Shown: positions 57,454 through 64,000 of the stretch, in pieces
Layout of the letters: the number at the start of each line of letters is the position of its first letter
Numbering within the stretch: the stretch's first letter is position 1
Source: Mycobacterium sp. IS-1590
GTDB taxonomy: Bacteria > Actinomycetota > Actinomycetes > Mycobacteriales > Mycobacteriaceae
Assembly (NCBI RefSeq): GCF_001500025.1
Contig: NZ_LQIW01000003.1
Coordinates: forward strand, 140,021 to 204,020
Direction: 5' to 3'
Length of the DNA: 64,000 nucleotides
Made by a program: the position numbers and the translations under genes
The notes under the pieces: generated by a model
Database searches by the model: none
What the model was told of the DNA's origin: nothing
The model's input: the letters and a program-made list of their open reading frames with translations, nothing else

Positions 57454-58649
57454 CTTCGCGGTTTGATCTCTGGCGGCTCGTACTCCGGTAGTGCGATGTC
57501 GTCGCGCAGGGTCCGGCCCACCACCAGATTGCCGACCGGCGGAATGCCGAATGCGCGAATCGCCAGATCGCGCAACCAGATGCCGAGCTTGGTGCGGGGC
57601 GTGAAGAAAGAGATCAACCGCTGGGCCCCGTCCTGCTTGGCTTCGATGAACTCGCGCAGTCGGTTCTCGTACGCCTCGAACGCAGCGCCGATGTCTTCAC
57701 CCGCCCGGCCCAGCTCACCGGCCAGGACGTAAGCCTCGGCGATGGCCAGCCCGGTGCCCTCGCCCGCCAACAGCGAGACACACGCCGCCGCATCGCCGAT
57801 GAGCGCCACGCGACCGGTCGACCACCGATCGATGCGGATCTGGCTGACCACGTCGAAATAGATGTCGTCGACGCCGTCAAGGGCATCGAGGATGCGTGTC
57901 GACTCCCAGCCGGCGTCGGCGAACTCACTGCGCAGCAACGCTTTACAGGACGCTAGATCAAGGGCTGGGGCGGGCGTTGGCGAGCGGAAGATGAACAGGA
58001 CAAGGGTGCGGTCGCCGCGCAGCGAGAACCTGCCGATCTGGCGGTCGGGCACGTTGTGCGTCACGTACACCAGGTCGTCGCGCGGTCGATAGCCGTCGAG
58101 CACACACGCTGCGACCTGACAGCCGAGATAGCGCTCGTAACGCGCATCCGGACCGAAGGCGAGCGCACGGACGTTGGAGTGCAACCCGTCCGCGCCGATC
58201 ACCATGTCGAATTGTCGTGACTGGCTGTGCTCGAATTCGACCGTGACACCATCGGATCTGTTGTCGAGCGCGGTGATGCTCTCTGAGTAGACGGTTTCGA
58301 TGTCGTGCTCGACTGTCCGGTAGATCGCTGCAGCCAGGTCGCCGCGGGGCAGGCTGATGTAGCGGTCGCGCACCGCTCGGCGCAACGGGTCGACGCGCAG
58401 CCGGGTCGACGCCCGACCCTCGTCGTCGACGATGTGCAGTTCGCGAACGCGGTAGCCGGCCGCATGGAGGTCGTCCTCGATACCCATCTTCTGGGTGATC
58501 GCGTAGCCGACGCCCCAGAAGTCGATCAGATAGCCGCCGGTGCGAAAAGTCGGCGCCTTCTCGATCAGGGTGACCTCGTGGCCCATGCGCACCAGCCAGT
58601 GGGCGAATGTGGGTCCTGCGACGCCGGCGCCGCTGATTGCGATCTTCAT
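57450..58649 (-). CDS. FAD-dependent monooxygenase (PHBH/aromatic hydroxylase fold)
   Basis: A 399-residue flavoprotein monooxygenase. The Rossmann motif is ISGAGVAGPTF (about residues 5-15, GxGxxG), the DG motif is VIGADGLHSNVR (about 157-168), and the GD motif is GRVALIGDAAACVSLLAGEGTGLAIAEAYVLAGEL (about 281-315). This is the order of p-hydroxybenzoate-hydroxylase-type enzymes, which hydroxylate aromatic or polyketide substrates with NAD(P)H. The ATG at 58649 gives an MKIAISGAG N-terminus; the longer frame upstream is not family-like. It is 127 bp from the divergent bpoC and co-translated with a MarR gene. Confidence 0.87.
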   Translation of the reverse strand: MKIAISGAGVAGPTFAHWLVRMGHEVTLIEKAPTFRTGGYLIDFWGVGYAITQKMGIEDDLHAAGYRVRELHIVDDEGRASTRLRVDPLRRAVRDRYISLPRGDLAAAIYRTVEHDIETVYSESITALDNRSDGVTVEFEHSQSRQFDMVIGADGLHSNVRALAFGPDARYERYLGCQVAACVLDGYRPRDDLVYVTHNVPDRQIGRFSLRGDRTLVLFIFRSPTPAPALDLASCKALLRSEFADAGWESTRILDALDGVDDIYFDVVSQIRIDRWSTGRVALIGDAAACVSLLAGEGTGLAIAEAYVLAGELGRAGEDIGAAFEAYENRLREFIEAKQDGAQRLISFFTPRTKLGIWLRDLAIRAFGIPPVGNLVVGRTLRDDIALPEYEPPEIKPRR

Positions 58650-58776
58650 TTCACGCTTCTTCTCGAAGTCATCGAGGCCGCTGGTTTTGATGCTACGCGC
58701 ATATCGTGCGAGCTGCACGATCTGCCGGATGGCCCGGGCCGCGCCCTGCGGAGGGCATTTGAGTACCGTCGGTCGG

Positions 58777-59559
58777 GTGAATTTGGCGTACGACGATCGT
58801 GGTAGCGGCCCATCGGTACTGTTCATCGCCGGTCACGGCGGTGCGGGCCGAACCTGGCATCTGCATCAGGTGCCCGAGTTCCAGCGCGCCGGCTACCGCT
58901 GCATCACGTTCGACAACCGCGGGGTGGGCGCCACCGAGAACGCCACCGGCTTCACCACCGAGACGATGGTGGCCGACACGGCGGCGCTGATCGAGAAGCT
59001 CGACGCGGCGCCAGTGCGCATCGTCTCGGTGTCGATGGGCTCCTACATCGCCCAGGAGCTGATGGTGGCACGGCCCGACCTGGTCGACCGGGCGGTGTTG
59101 ATGGCCACCCGTGGCCGTGAGGATCGCACCCGCGAGTTCTTCCGCGACGCCGAGCGCGAGCTCGCCGCCTCCAACATGGTGCTGCCCACCAAGTACGACG
59201 CGAAACTACGCCTGCTGGAGAGCTTCTCGCCCAAAACGCTCAACGACGACACCAAGGTCCGCGACTGGATCGACATGTTCGTCATGTGGCCCACCAAGCC
59301 CACACCCGGCGGCCGCGCGCAGATCGAGGTTCGGCCGCAGGGCAACCGGCTGCCCGCTTACCGAAGTATTACGGCGCCCACACTGGTCATCGGATTCGCC
59401 GACGACCTGGTGCTGCCCCCGCACCTGAGCCGCGAGGTCGCCGACGCGATCCCGAACGGCCGTTACCTGGAGATTCCCGACGCCGGCCACCTCGGCTTCC
59501 TGGAGCATCCCGAGGCGATCAACAAAGCGGCGCTCGATTTCTTCGCCGATAAGCTGTAG
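58777..59559 (+). CDS. bpoC: Alpha/beta hydrolase BpoC, candidate MenH
   Basis: A 260-residue alpha/beta hydrolase. The oxyanion/nucleophile region is [15 protein letters not shown] (Ser86), with a catalytic Asp in [10 protein letters not shown] and His in [14 protein letters not shown]. It closely matches the protein I recall as BpoC (Rv0554), once called a peroxidase but lacking a haem. The GTG at 58777 begins NLAYDDRG. It overlaps menD directly (stop TAG and menD GTG share a base), and MenH of the menaquinone pathway is the same fold and often neighbours menD. I therefore suggest it may be MenH (SHCHC synthase); this is inference. Confidence 0.9.
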   Translation: MNLAYDDRGSGPSVLFIAGHGGAGRTWHLHQVPEFQRAGYRCITFDNRGVGATENATGFTTETMVADTAALIEKLDAAPVRIVSVSMGSYIAQELMVARPDLVDRAVLMATRGREDRTREFFRDAERELAASNMVLPTKYDAKLRLLESFSPKTLNDDTKVRDWIDMFVMWPTKPTPGGRAQIEVRPQGNRLPAYRSITAPTLVIGFADDLVLPPHLSREVADAIPNGRYLEIPDAGHLGFLEHPEAINKAALDFFADKL

Positions 59560-61187
59560 TGGTGAACCCCTCGACCGCGCAGGCGCGCGTGGTCGTCGAC
59601 GAACTCATTCGCGGCGGCGTGCGGGACGTTGTGCTGTGCCCCGGATCGCGTAACGCCCCGCTCGCTTTTGCGCTGCAGGACGCCGATCGTGGGGGCCGAC
59701 TCCGACTGCACGTCCGCATCGACGAGCGCACCGCGGGTTTCCTGGCCATCGGGCTGGCGATCGCCGAGCGCGCCCCGGTCTGCATCGCGATGACGTCGGG
59801 GACGGCGGTGGCCAATCTCGGCCCGGCCGTGGTCGAGGCGAACTACGCGCGGGTTCCGCTGGTCGTGCTGAGCGCGAACCGCCCCTACGAACTGCTGGGC
59901 ACCGGCGCCAACCAGACCTTCGAGCAATTGGGATATTTCGGCACGCAGGTCCGCGCCTCGATCAGCCTGGGCCTGGCAGAGGAATCCCCGGAGCACCTCG
60001 ACGTGCTCAACGCGCAATGGCGCTCCGCGGTGTGCCGGATTCTCGTGGCGGCCAAGGGTTCTCGGTCTGCCAATGCAGGCCCCGTGCAGTTCGACATTCC
60101 GCTGCGGGAGCCGCTCGTGCCCGATGCGGACGAGGCGGCGACCTACGTGCCGCAGGGCAGGCCTGGCGGCAAGCCGTGGACGTACACCCCACCGGTGTCC
60201 TTCGACCAGCCGCTCGACATCGACCTGACGCCGGACACCGTGGTGATCGCCGGGCACGGCGCGGGCGAGCATCCGAACCTGGCCGCGCTGCCGACCGTCG
60301 CCGAACCGACCGCACCGCCCGCCGACAACCCGTTGCATCCCTTCGCGCTGCGCTTGGTACGGCCCAAGCAGGTCATCATGCTCGGCCGCCCGACGCTGCA
60401 CCGGCCGGTCTCGGCGCTGCTGGCCGACCCGTCGGTGCCGGTGTACGCGCTGACCACCGGTCCCCGCTGGCCCGACGTGTCGGGTAACTCGCAGGCCACC
60501 GGCACCCGCGCCGTCACCACGGGCACCCCCGACCCGGCCTGGCTCGCCAGATGCGCCGAGGTGCACCGGCACGCGATGGAGGCGGTCCACTCGCAGCTGC
60601 GGGCGCATCCGCTCAAGACCGGTTTGCACGTGGCCGCCGCGGTGGCCGACGCGGTCCGGCCCGGCGACCAGTTGGTGCTCGGCGCGTCGAATCCGGTGCG
60701 TGACGCGGCGCTGGTCGGCCTGAACACCCACGGGGTCAAGGTGCGATCGAACCGCGGAGTCGCGGGTATCGACGGCACGGTGTCGACGGCCATCGGGGCT
60801 GCGCTCGCCCACGACGGCCGGACGATCGCGCTGCTCGGTGATCTGACGTTCGTGCACGACAGCTCGGGGTTGTTGATCGGGCCGACGGAGCCGACGCCGC
60901 GCAACCTGACCATCGTCGTCTCCAACGACAACGGCGGCGGCATCTTCGAATTGCTCGAACAGGGCGACCCTCGGTTCTCCGACGTGTCGTCGCGCATCTT
61001 CGGCACGCCGCACGACGTCGACGTGGGCGCGCTGTGCCGGGCCTACCACGTCGAGAGCCGACAACTCGAGGCCGACGACCTGGCCGAGGCGCTCGGCGAA
61101 CCCCACGACGGGATGCGGGTGCTGGAGGTGAAGGCCGACCGGTCGTCGTTGCGGGCGCTGCACGCTTCGATCAAGGCTGCCCTGTGA
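59559..61187 (+). CDS. menD: SEPHCHC synthase
   Basis: A 542-residue thiamine-diphosphate enzyme that joins 2-oxoglutarate and isochorismate in the first committed menaquinone step. The ThDP-activating Glu is Glu56 in [14 protein letters not shown]. The C-terminal cofactor motif is [17 protein letters not shown]...[18 protein letters not shown]. Three-domain ThDP architecture with full length (typical about 550). It starts at GTG 59559 (or GTG 59562) immediately after bpoC. The end overlaps the Rv0556-like gene region through a 27-bp tandem repeat. Confidence 0.95.
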   Translation: MVNPSTAQARVVVDELIRGGVRDVVLCPGSRNAPLAFALQDADRGGRLRLHVRIDERTAGFLAIGLAIAERAPVCIAMTSGTAVANLGPAVVEANYARVPLVVLSANRPYELLGTGANQTFEQLGYFGTQVRASISLGLAEESPEHLDVLNAQWRSAVCRILVAAKGSRSANAGPVQFDIPLREPLVPDADEAATYVPQGRPGGKPWTYTPPVSFDQPLDIDLTPDTVVIAGHGAGEHPNLAALPTVAEPTAPPADNPLHPFALRLVRPKQVIMLGRPTLHRPVSALLADPSVPVYALTTGPRWPDVSGNSQATGTRAVTTGTPDPAWLARCAEVHRHAMEAVHSQLRAHPLKTGLHVAAAVADAVRPGDQLVLGASNPVRDAALVGLNTHGVKVRSNRGVAGIDGTVSTAIGAALAHDGRTIALLGDLTFVHDSSGLLIGPTEPTPRNLTIVVSNDNGGGIFELLEQGDPRFSDVSSRIFGTPHDVDVGALCRAYHVESRQLEADDLAEALGEPHDGMRVLEVKADRSSLRALHASIKAAL

Positions 61188-61237
61188 GCGGAGCGAACGA
61201 TTCAGCTCCTGTGAGCGGAGCGAACGATTCAGCGCCT
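61184..61237. repeat. 27-bp tandem duplication across the menD stop and Rv0556 start
   Basis: Two 27-bp copies (61184-61210 and 61211-61237) differ only at one position (T or G in AGCTCC/AGCGCC). Each begins GTGAGCGGAGCGAACGATTC. The unit is nine codons, so the downstream frame reads VSGANDSAP twice, and a third GTG follows at 61238. The first copy contains the menD stop (TGA 61185-61187). Confidence 0.85.
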
Positions 61238-61270
61238 GTGAGGACTTCCACTGGGTTGAGGCGATCAACC

Positions 61271-61813
61271 ATGGACCGCTTGCGGAAGCCCATCCGATGG
61301 GTGCGCCGGTTTCTGCCGCGGCTGACCGCCGACCCGGACGAGTCACACCGCCAACGGGTGTTCCGCCGAATCCGCGTCGGCATCGTGATCGCGGCATGCC
61401 TGGTGACCCTGCAGTCGGTGCTGATGGTGTTGGGCGCGTGGCGCAATGACCGCCAGATCGAGCGGCACATGGGCGTCGCCGCCGCCGAGGTGCTCGACGC
61501 CGGGCCGCGCCGGTCGACGATCGAGTTCGTCACCCCCGACCGCGTCACCTACCGCCCGGAAATCGGCGTGCTCTATCCGTCGGAACTCGAGACGGGGATG
61601 AACATCTACGTCGAATACGACACGAACAACCCCGATCTCGTTCGCGTGCAACACCGCAACGCGGCGTTGGCGATCATTCCGGCGAGTTCGATCGCGGTCG
61701 TCGGCTGGCTGATCGCCACTGCCGCACTGGCCGGCGTCACGCTGATCGAGCGCAGAACCTCACCGCGTCCAACGCCCGATCGGAACTCCGCCGAGCTGTC
61801 GAGCGCGATCTGA
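61271..61813 (+). CDS. Rv0556-like membrane protein
   Basis: A 180-residue protein (from ATG 61271). It has two membrane segments (about residues 36-58 and 137-160) around a beta-rich extracytoplasmic loop that contains RRSTIEFVTPDRVTYRPEIGVLYPSELETGMNIYVEYDTNNPDLVRV, a DUF3592-like pattern. Alternative GTG starts at 61184, 61211 and 61238 lie in the tandem repeat upstream and would add up to 29 residues. GTG 61184 overlaps the menD stop, so coupling to menD is possible. In M. tuberculosis the neighbour Rv0556 is a small transmembrane protein. Function unknown. Confidence 0.8.
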   Translation: MDRLRKPIRWVRRFLPRLTADPDESHRQRVFRRIRVGIVIAACLVTLQSVLMVLGAWRNDRQIERHMGVAAAEVLDAGPRRSTIEFVTPDRVTYRPEIGVLYPSELETGMNIYVEYDTNNPDLVRVQHRNAALAIIPASSIAVVGWLIATAALAGVTLIERRTSPRPTPDRNSAELSSAI

Positions 61814-61816
61814 CAG

Positions 61817-62488
61817 TCAGGACTGGATCAGCTTGTCGAGCCAGTCGTTGTCGTAGATGTCGACCTTCTCGCCGGTGACCAGGTCGTAGACGGTCGGTGT
61901 GCCGGTGGCCTCGGGATCGACGTCGTACAGGAAACCGAAGTTGCTCTCGTCCATCTCGACGATGTTCACCGCGGACCCACCACTGGCGATCCGCTTGACG
62001 GCTTTGTCGGGCATGCCCGCCGCGCTGGCCATGTCGGCCATCTCGTCGTCGCTCGGGCCCGGTCCGCCCGGATCCTGGTTGGCCCACAGCTCTTCGACGA
62101 ACCGCTGAAACTGGGTGCCGGTCGCGCCGCCTCCGGTGGCGAGGAACAGCGCGTTGCTCACCCGCGCCGAGTGCCCCTTGGGCGTCTCGTCGAGGAAGAT
62201 CAGCGGCCGGTAGGTGACGTTGAGTTGTCCGACGCCGATGTAGTAGGCGAGTTGATCTCCGAAATCGGCTTGTAGGTCCGCGCAATGGGTGCATTGCGGC
62301 TCAGTGAAGATCTCGATTTTGACCGATGCGTCGTCGAATCCGGCCACCACTCCGAAACCGTCTTCGCTGACCTTCAAAGGGGCCTGGGCGGGATCGCGCT
62401 TCGCGGTGCCGGCGACGTGGTTGGTGCAGCCGACGGCGGCGAACAGCACGGTGAGCGCCAACACCGCCAGTGCCCGCGAGAACCGCAT
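61817..62488 (-). CDS. DsbA-like thioredoxin-fold lipoprotein
   Basis: A 223-residue protein. The N-terminus MRFSRALAVLALTVLFAAVGC is a lipoprotein signal with Cys21 as the lipidation site. The thioredoxin-like domain follows (VKIEIFTEPQCTHCADLQADFGDQL), with a CTHC redox pair at Cys66/Cys69. The insertion ATGGGATGTQFQRFVEELWANQDPGGPGPSDDEMADMASAAGMPDKAVKRIASG resembles DsbA helical inserts. It probably oxidises or reshuffles disulfides in secreted proteins. I chose ATG 62488 because of the signal peptide; the longer frame upstream is not supported. It is convergent with Rv0556-like. Confidence 0.85.
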   Translation of the reverse strand: MRFSRALAVLALTVLFAAVGCTNHVAGTAKRDPAQAPLKVSEDGFGVVAGFDDASVKIEIFTEPQCTHCADLQADFGDQLAYYIGVGQLNVTYRPLIFLDETPKGHSARVSNALFLATGGGATGTQFQRFVEELWANQDPGGPGPSDDEMADMASAAGMPDKAVKRIASGGSAVNIVEMDESNFGFLYDVDPEATGTPTVYDLVTGEKVDIYDNDWLDKLIQS

Positions 62489-62620
62489 GTCGACCGCCCT
62501 TTCTCTGGTGCGCACGATACTCGACGCGAACGCGTCGCAGCACCCGTTGGCGCACCGGGCTTCGCGTGCCGTATTCCTGGCCGCAACCTTCCCGACAGGC
62601 TGCGCTGAGACGATTCGGTC

Positions 62621-63826
62621 GTGCGCGTGGCAATCGTCGCAGAATCGTTCCTCCCGAATGTCAATGGCGTCACCAACTCGGTTCTGCGGGTGATCGAGCA
62701 TCTCCGCCGCACCGGGCACGAAGCCCTCGTCATCGCTCCCGACACGCCGCGCGGCGAGCCGCCCGCCGAACGCGTGCACGACGGCGTTCGCGTCCATCGT
62801 GTGCCCTCGCGGATGTTCCCGAAGATCACCTCGCTGCCGCTGGGCGTACCGCGGCCCCGGATCGTCGGTGTGCTACGGGGATTCAACCCCGACATCGTGC
62901 ATCTGGCCTCACCGGCGTTGCTCGGCTACGGCGGTCTGCACGCGGCGCGCCACCTCGGTGTTCCGACCGTGGCCGTCTTCCAGACCGACGTCGCCGGTTT
63001 CGCCGAAAGCTACGGAGTCGGCTTCGCTTCCCACGCCGCGTGGGCGTGGACAAGGCATCTGCACAGCCGGGCCGACCGGACCCTCGCTCCGTCCACCGCC
63101 GCGATGGAAGACCTGACGGCACACGACATTCCGCGTGTGCACAAGTGGGGTAGGGGTGTCGACATCACCGGGTTCGTGCCGTCGGCACGCGATGACAACC
63201 TGCGGCGCCGGTGGTCGCCAGACGGTAAGCCGATCATCGGGTTCGTCGGTCGCCTCGCGCCGGAGAAGCACGTCGAACGTCTGGCGGCACTCGCGAACCG
63301 AGACGACATGCGGGTGGTCATCGTCGGCGACGGCGTCGACCGCGTCAAGCTTCAAAGTCTCCTTCCCTCAGCGGTATTCACCGGCGCGCTGTACGGCCAT
63401 GACTTGGCCGCCGCGTACGCCAGCATGGATGTGTTCGTGCATCCGGGCGAGCATGAGACCTTCTGCCAGGCCGTACAGGAGGCGATGGCGTCGGGCCTGC
63501 CGGTCATCGCGCCGGACGCCGGCGGCCCGCGCGACCTCATCGCCCCCTACCGCACCGGACTGTTGCTGGCAGTCGACGAATTCGAGGCCCGCTTGCCCGA
63601 GTCCGTCGCGCACCTGATCGCCGAGCGCCAACGGTATTCGATCGCTGCGCGCCGCAGCGTGCTGAGGCGCACCTGGCCGGCGGTCTGCGACGAACTATTG
63701 GGCCACTACCAAGACGTCATCGCCGAATCCCGCCCTCCCCATCCCCGCGACGGTGCGCGTCTGCACACGACACGCCGCGGAAATTCGACGCTTCGCGCAC
63801 GGTCGCGCCGCAGCGAGAGTGCGTAA
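62621..63826 (+). CDS. mgtA: GDP-mannose-dependent alpha-mannosyltransferase
   Basis: A 401-residue GT4 glycosyltransferase. The N-terminal domain begins [34 protein letters not shown] (GTG start at 62621). The C-terminal GDP-sugar binding domain has [15 protein letters not shown] and the E-x7-E element [32 protein letters not shown]. It corresponds to MgtA/PimB-type Rv0557, which adds mannose to a glycolipid anchor in mycobacterial lipomannan or glycolipid synthesis. It has a basic C-terminal extension of about 25 residues ([26 protein letters not shown]) compared with the usual length of about 375. Confidence 0.93.
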   Translation: MRVAIVAESFLPNVNGVTNSVLRVIEHLRRTGHEALVIAPDTPRGEPPAERVHDGVRVHRVPSRMFPKITSLPLGVPRPRIVGVLRGFNPDIVHLASPALLGYGGLHAARHLGVPTVAVFQTDVAGFAESYGVGFASHAAWAWTRHLHSRADRTLAPSTAAMEDLTAHDIPRVHKWGRGVDITGFVPSARDDNLRRRWSPDGKPIIGFVGRLAPEKHVERLAALANRDDMRVVIVGDGVDRVKLQSLLPSAVFTGALYGHDLAAAYASMDVFVHPGEHETFCQAVQEAMASGLPVIAPDAGGPRDLIAPYRTGLLLAVDEFEARLPESVAHLIAERQRYSIAARRSVLRRTWPAVCDELLGHYQDVIAESRPPHPRDGARLHTTRRGNSTLRARSRRSESA

Positions 63827-63885
63827 CCGCCGACCTCGGGCCTGAGCAATCGTGCGACTGACGCGTGAACCGTTTTTGTCGGTGG

Positions 63886-63901
63886 TCGAATGTATGTTCG
63901 A
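63886..63901. promoter_or_regulatory. SOS (LexA)-box-like palindrome upstream of the 13E12-type gene
   Basis: TCGAATGTATGTTCGA matches the mycobacterial SOS-box consensus TCGAAC-N4-GTTCGA with one mismatch. It ends 3 bp before the ATG of the gene beginning at 63905. Members of the 13E12 family in M. tuberculosis have been linked to SOS regulation. Confidence 0.6.
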
Positions 63902-63904
63902 AGC

Positions 63905-64000
63905 ATGTCGGGAGACGACCTCGAGGCCGCGGTGACCGCGTTGCGTGCCGCCTTCGAGGAGGCGGCCGCCTGTGATGTCGACTTGCTGACGCGCCAGAAT
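63905..64000 (+). CDS. 13E12-type (DUF222/HNH) protein, N-terminus only
   Basis: The frame starts ATG 63905 and runs to the right edge, giving 32 residues: MSGDDLEAAVTALRAAFE then EAAACDVDLLTRQN. This matches the start of the 13E12 repeat family, large proteins with a DUF222 domain and C-terminal HNH endonuclease that occur in many copies in mycobacteria. Nothing more can be said because the rest lies outside the window. An ATG at 63894 is in another frame and is probably not used. Confidence 0.65.
   Translation, partial: MSGDDLEAAVTALRAAFEEAAACDVDLLTRQN

Noticed and set aside
59463..61397. Minus-strand open frame of 644 codons opposite menD
   Set aside because: It is antisense to menD with no recognisable domain.
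1..64000. CRISPR arrays, tRNA and rRNA genes, insertion sequences
   Set aside because: I looked for regular spacer-repeat patterns, cloverleaf-type sequences and transposase-like proteins and saw none; the 27-bp and 14-bp tandem repeats have no spacers.

Overview
The window looks like chromosome from a fast-growing Mycolicibacterium-type mycobacterium. Base composition is uniformly GC-rich with frequent GTG starts, and there is a complete mce operon, several F420-dependent oxidoreductase genes, a mycobacterial GT4 mannosyltransferase, and a 13E12-type (DUF222) gene start beside a SOS-box-like palindrome. From about 5.4 kb to 63.8 kb the backbone follows the gene order I recall for M. tuberculosis Rv0534c-Rv0557: menA, MTA phosphorylase, galE-like, GT2 and DUF2064, menE, pit, menB, fadD8, amidohydrolase, menC, bpoC, menD, Rv0556 and mgtA. 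Orthology is by recognition, not by a search. I saw no tRNA, rRNA, CRISPR array or transposase.

Layout. 0-2.3 kb: a MoxR ATPase, DUF58 and membrane-protein operon, cut by the left edge. 2.4-5.3 kb: sulfotransferase divergent from TetR and DUF1214. 5.4-10.3 kb: menA, then a tightly overlapping plus-strand run of MTA phosphorylase, sugar epimerase, hydrolase and nitronate monooxygenase. 10.3-17.8 kb: a deazaflavin oxidoreductase, a two-component system, a glycosyltransferase/DUF2064/methyltransferase operon, a cytochrome b-molybdopterin fusion and a large membrane protein. 17.9-20.1 kb: a TetR/SDR pair with two matching operators, then a PPOX flavoprotein. 20.1-30.1 kb: menE, a phosphate transporter flanked by two DUF3349 genes, lipid-type enzymes, a DUF2236 (MpaB-like) gene broken by an amber codon, then menB behind two deazaflavin oxidoreductases. 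30.2-34.0 kb: an ECF42-like sigma factor, an RMF-like peptide with a kinase, and fadD8. 34.5-45.5 kb: a full mce operon. 45.5-47.7 kb: DUF3253, a DGPF/YCII gene and a beta-propeller-like protein. 47.6-58.6 kb: amidohydrolase, acyl-CoA ligase, SOUL/TspO, menC, DUF2236, TetR, AraC/DJ-1 and MarR/monooxygenase genes. 58.8-64.0 kb: bpoC, menD, Rv0556-like, a DsbA-like lipoprotein, mgtA, and the start of the 13E12-type gene.

How the genes work together. Five menaquinone genes (menA, B, C, D, E) and a MenH-like hydrolase (bpoC) are spread over 55 kb, separated by lipid, transport and redox modules. menB is translationally coupled to F420H2-dependent Ddn-type genes, a family with members reported to reduce menaquinone. 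The mce operon and its neighbours sit between fadD8 and the Rv0552-like amidohydrolase, which I recall as close neighbours in M. tuberculosis. A perfect KstR-type site lies just upstream of fadD8.

The most interesting unexplained signals are: (i) a symmetric ECF42-type promoter between the DGPF gene and a beta-propeller-like gene, 15 kb from the sigma gene; (ii) a two-copy hairpin family with a conserved 23-nt loop whose arm supplies the stop codon of the adjacent gene; (iii) a matched operator pair defining a TetR-SDR regulon; (iv) the amber-interrupted DUF2236 gene; (v) the inverted pit segment with a DUF3349 gene at each end; and (vi) a 27-bp tandem duplication that repeats GTG codons at the menD/Rv0556 junction.
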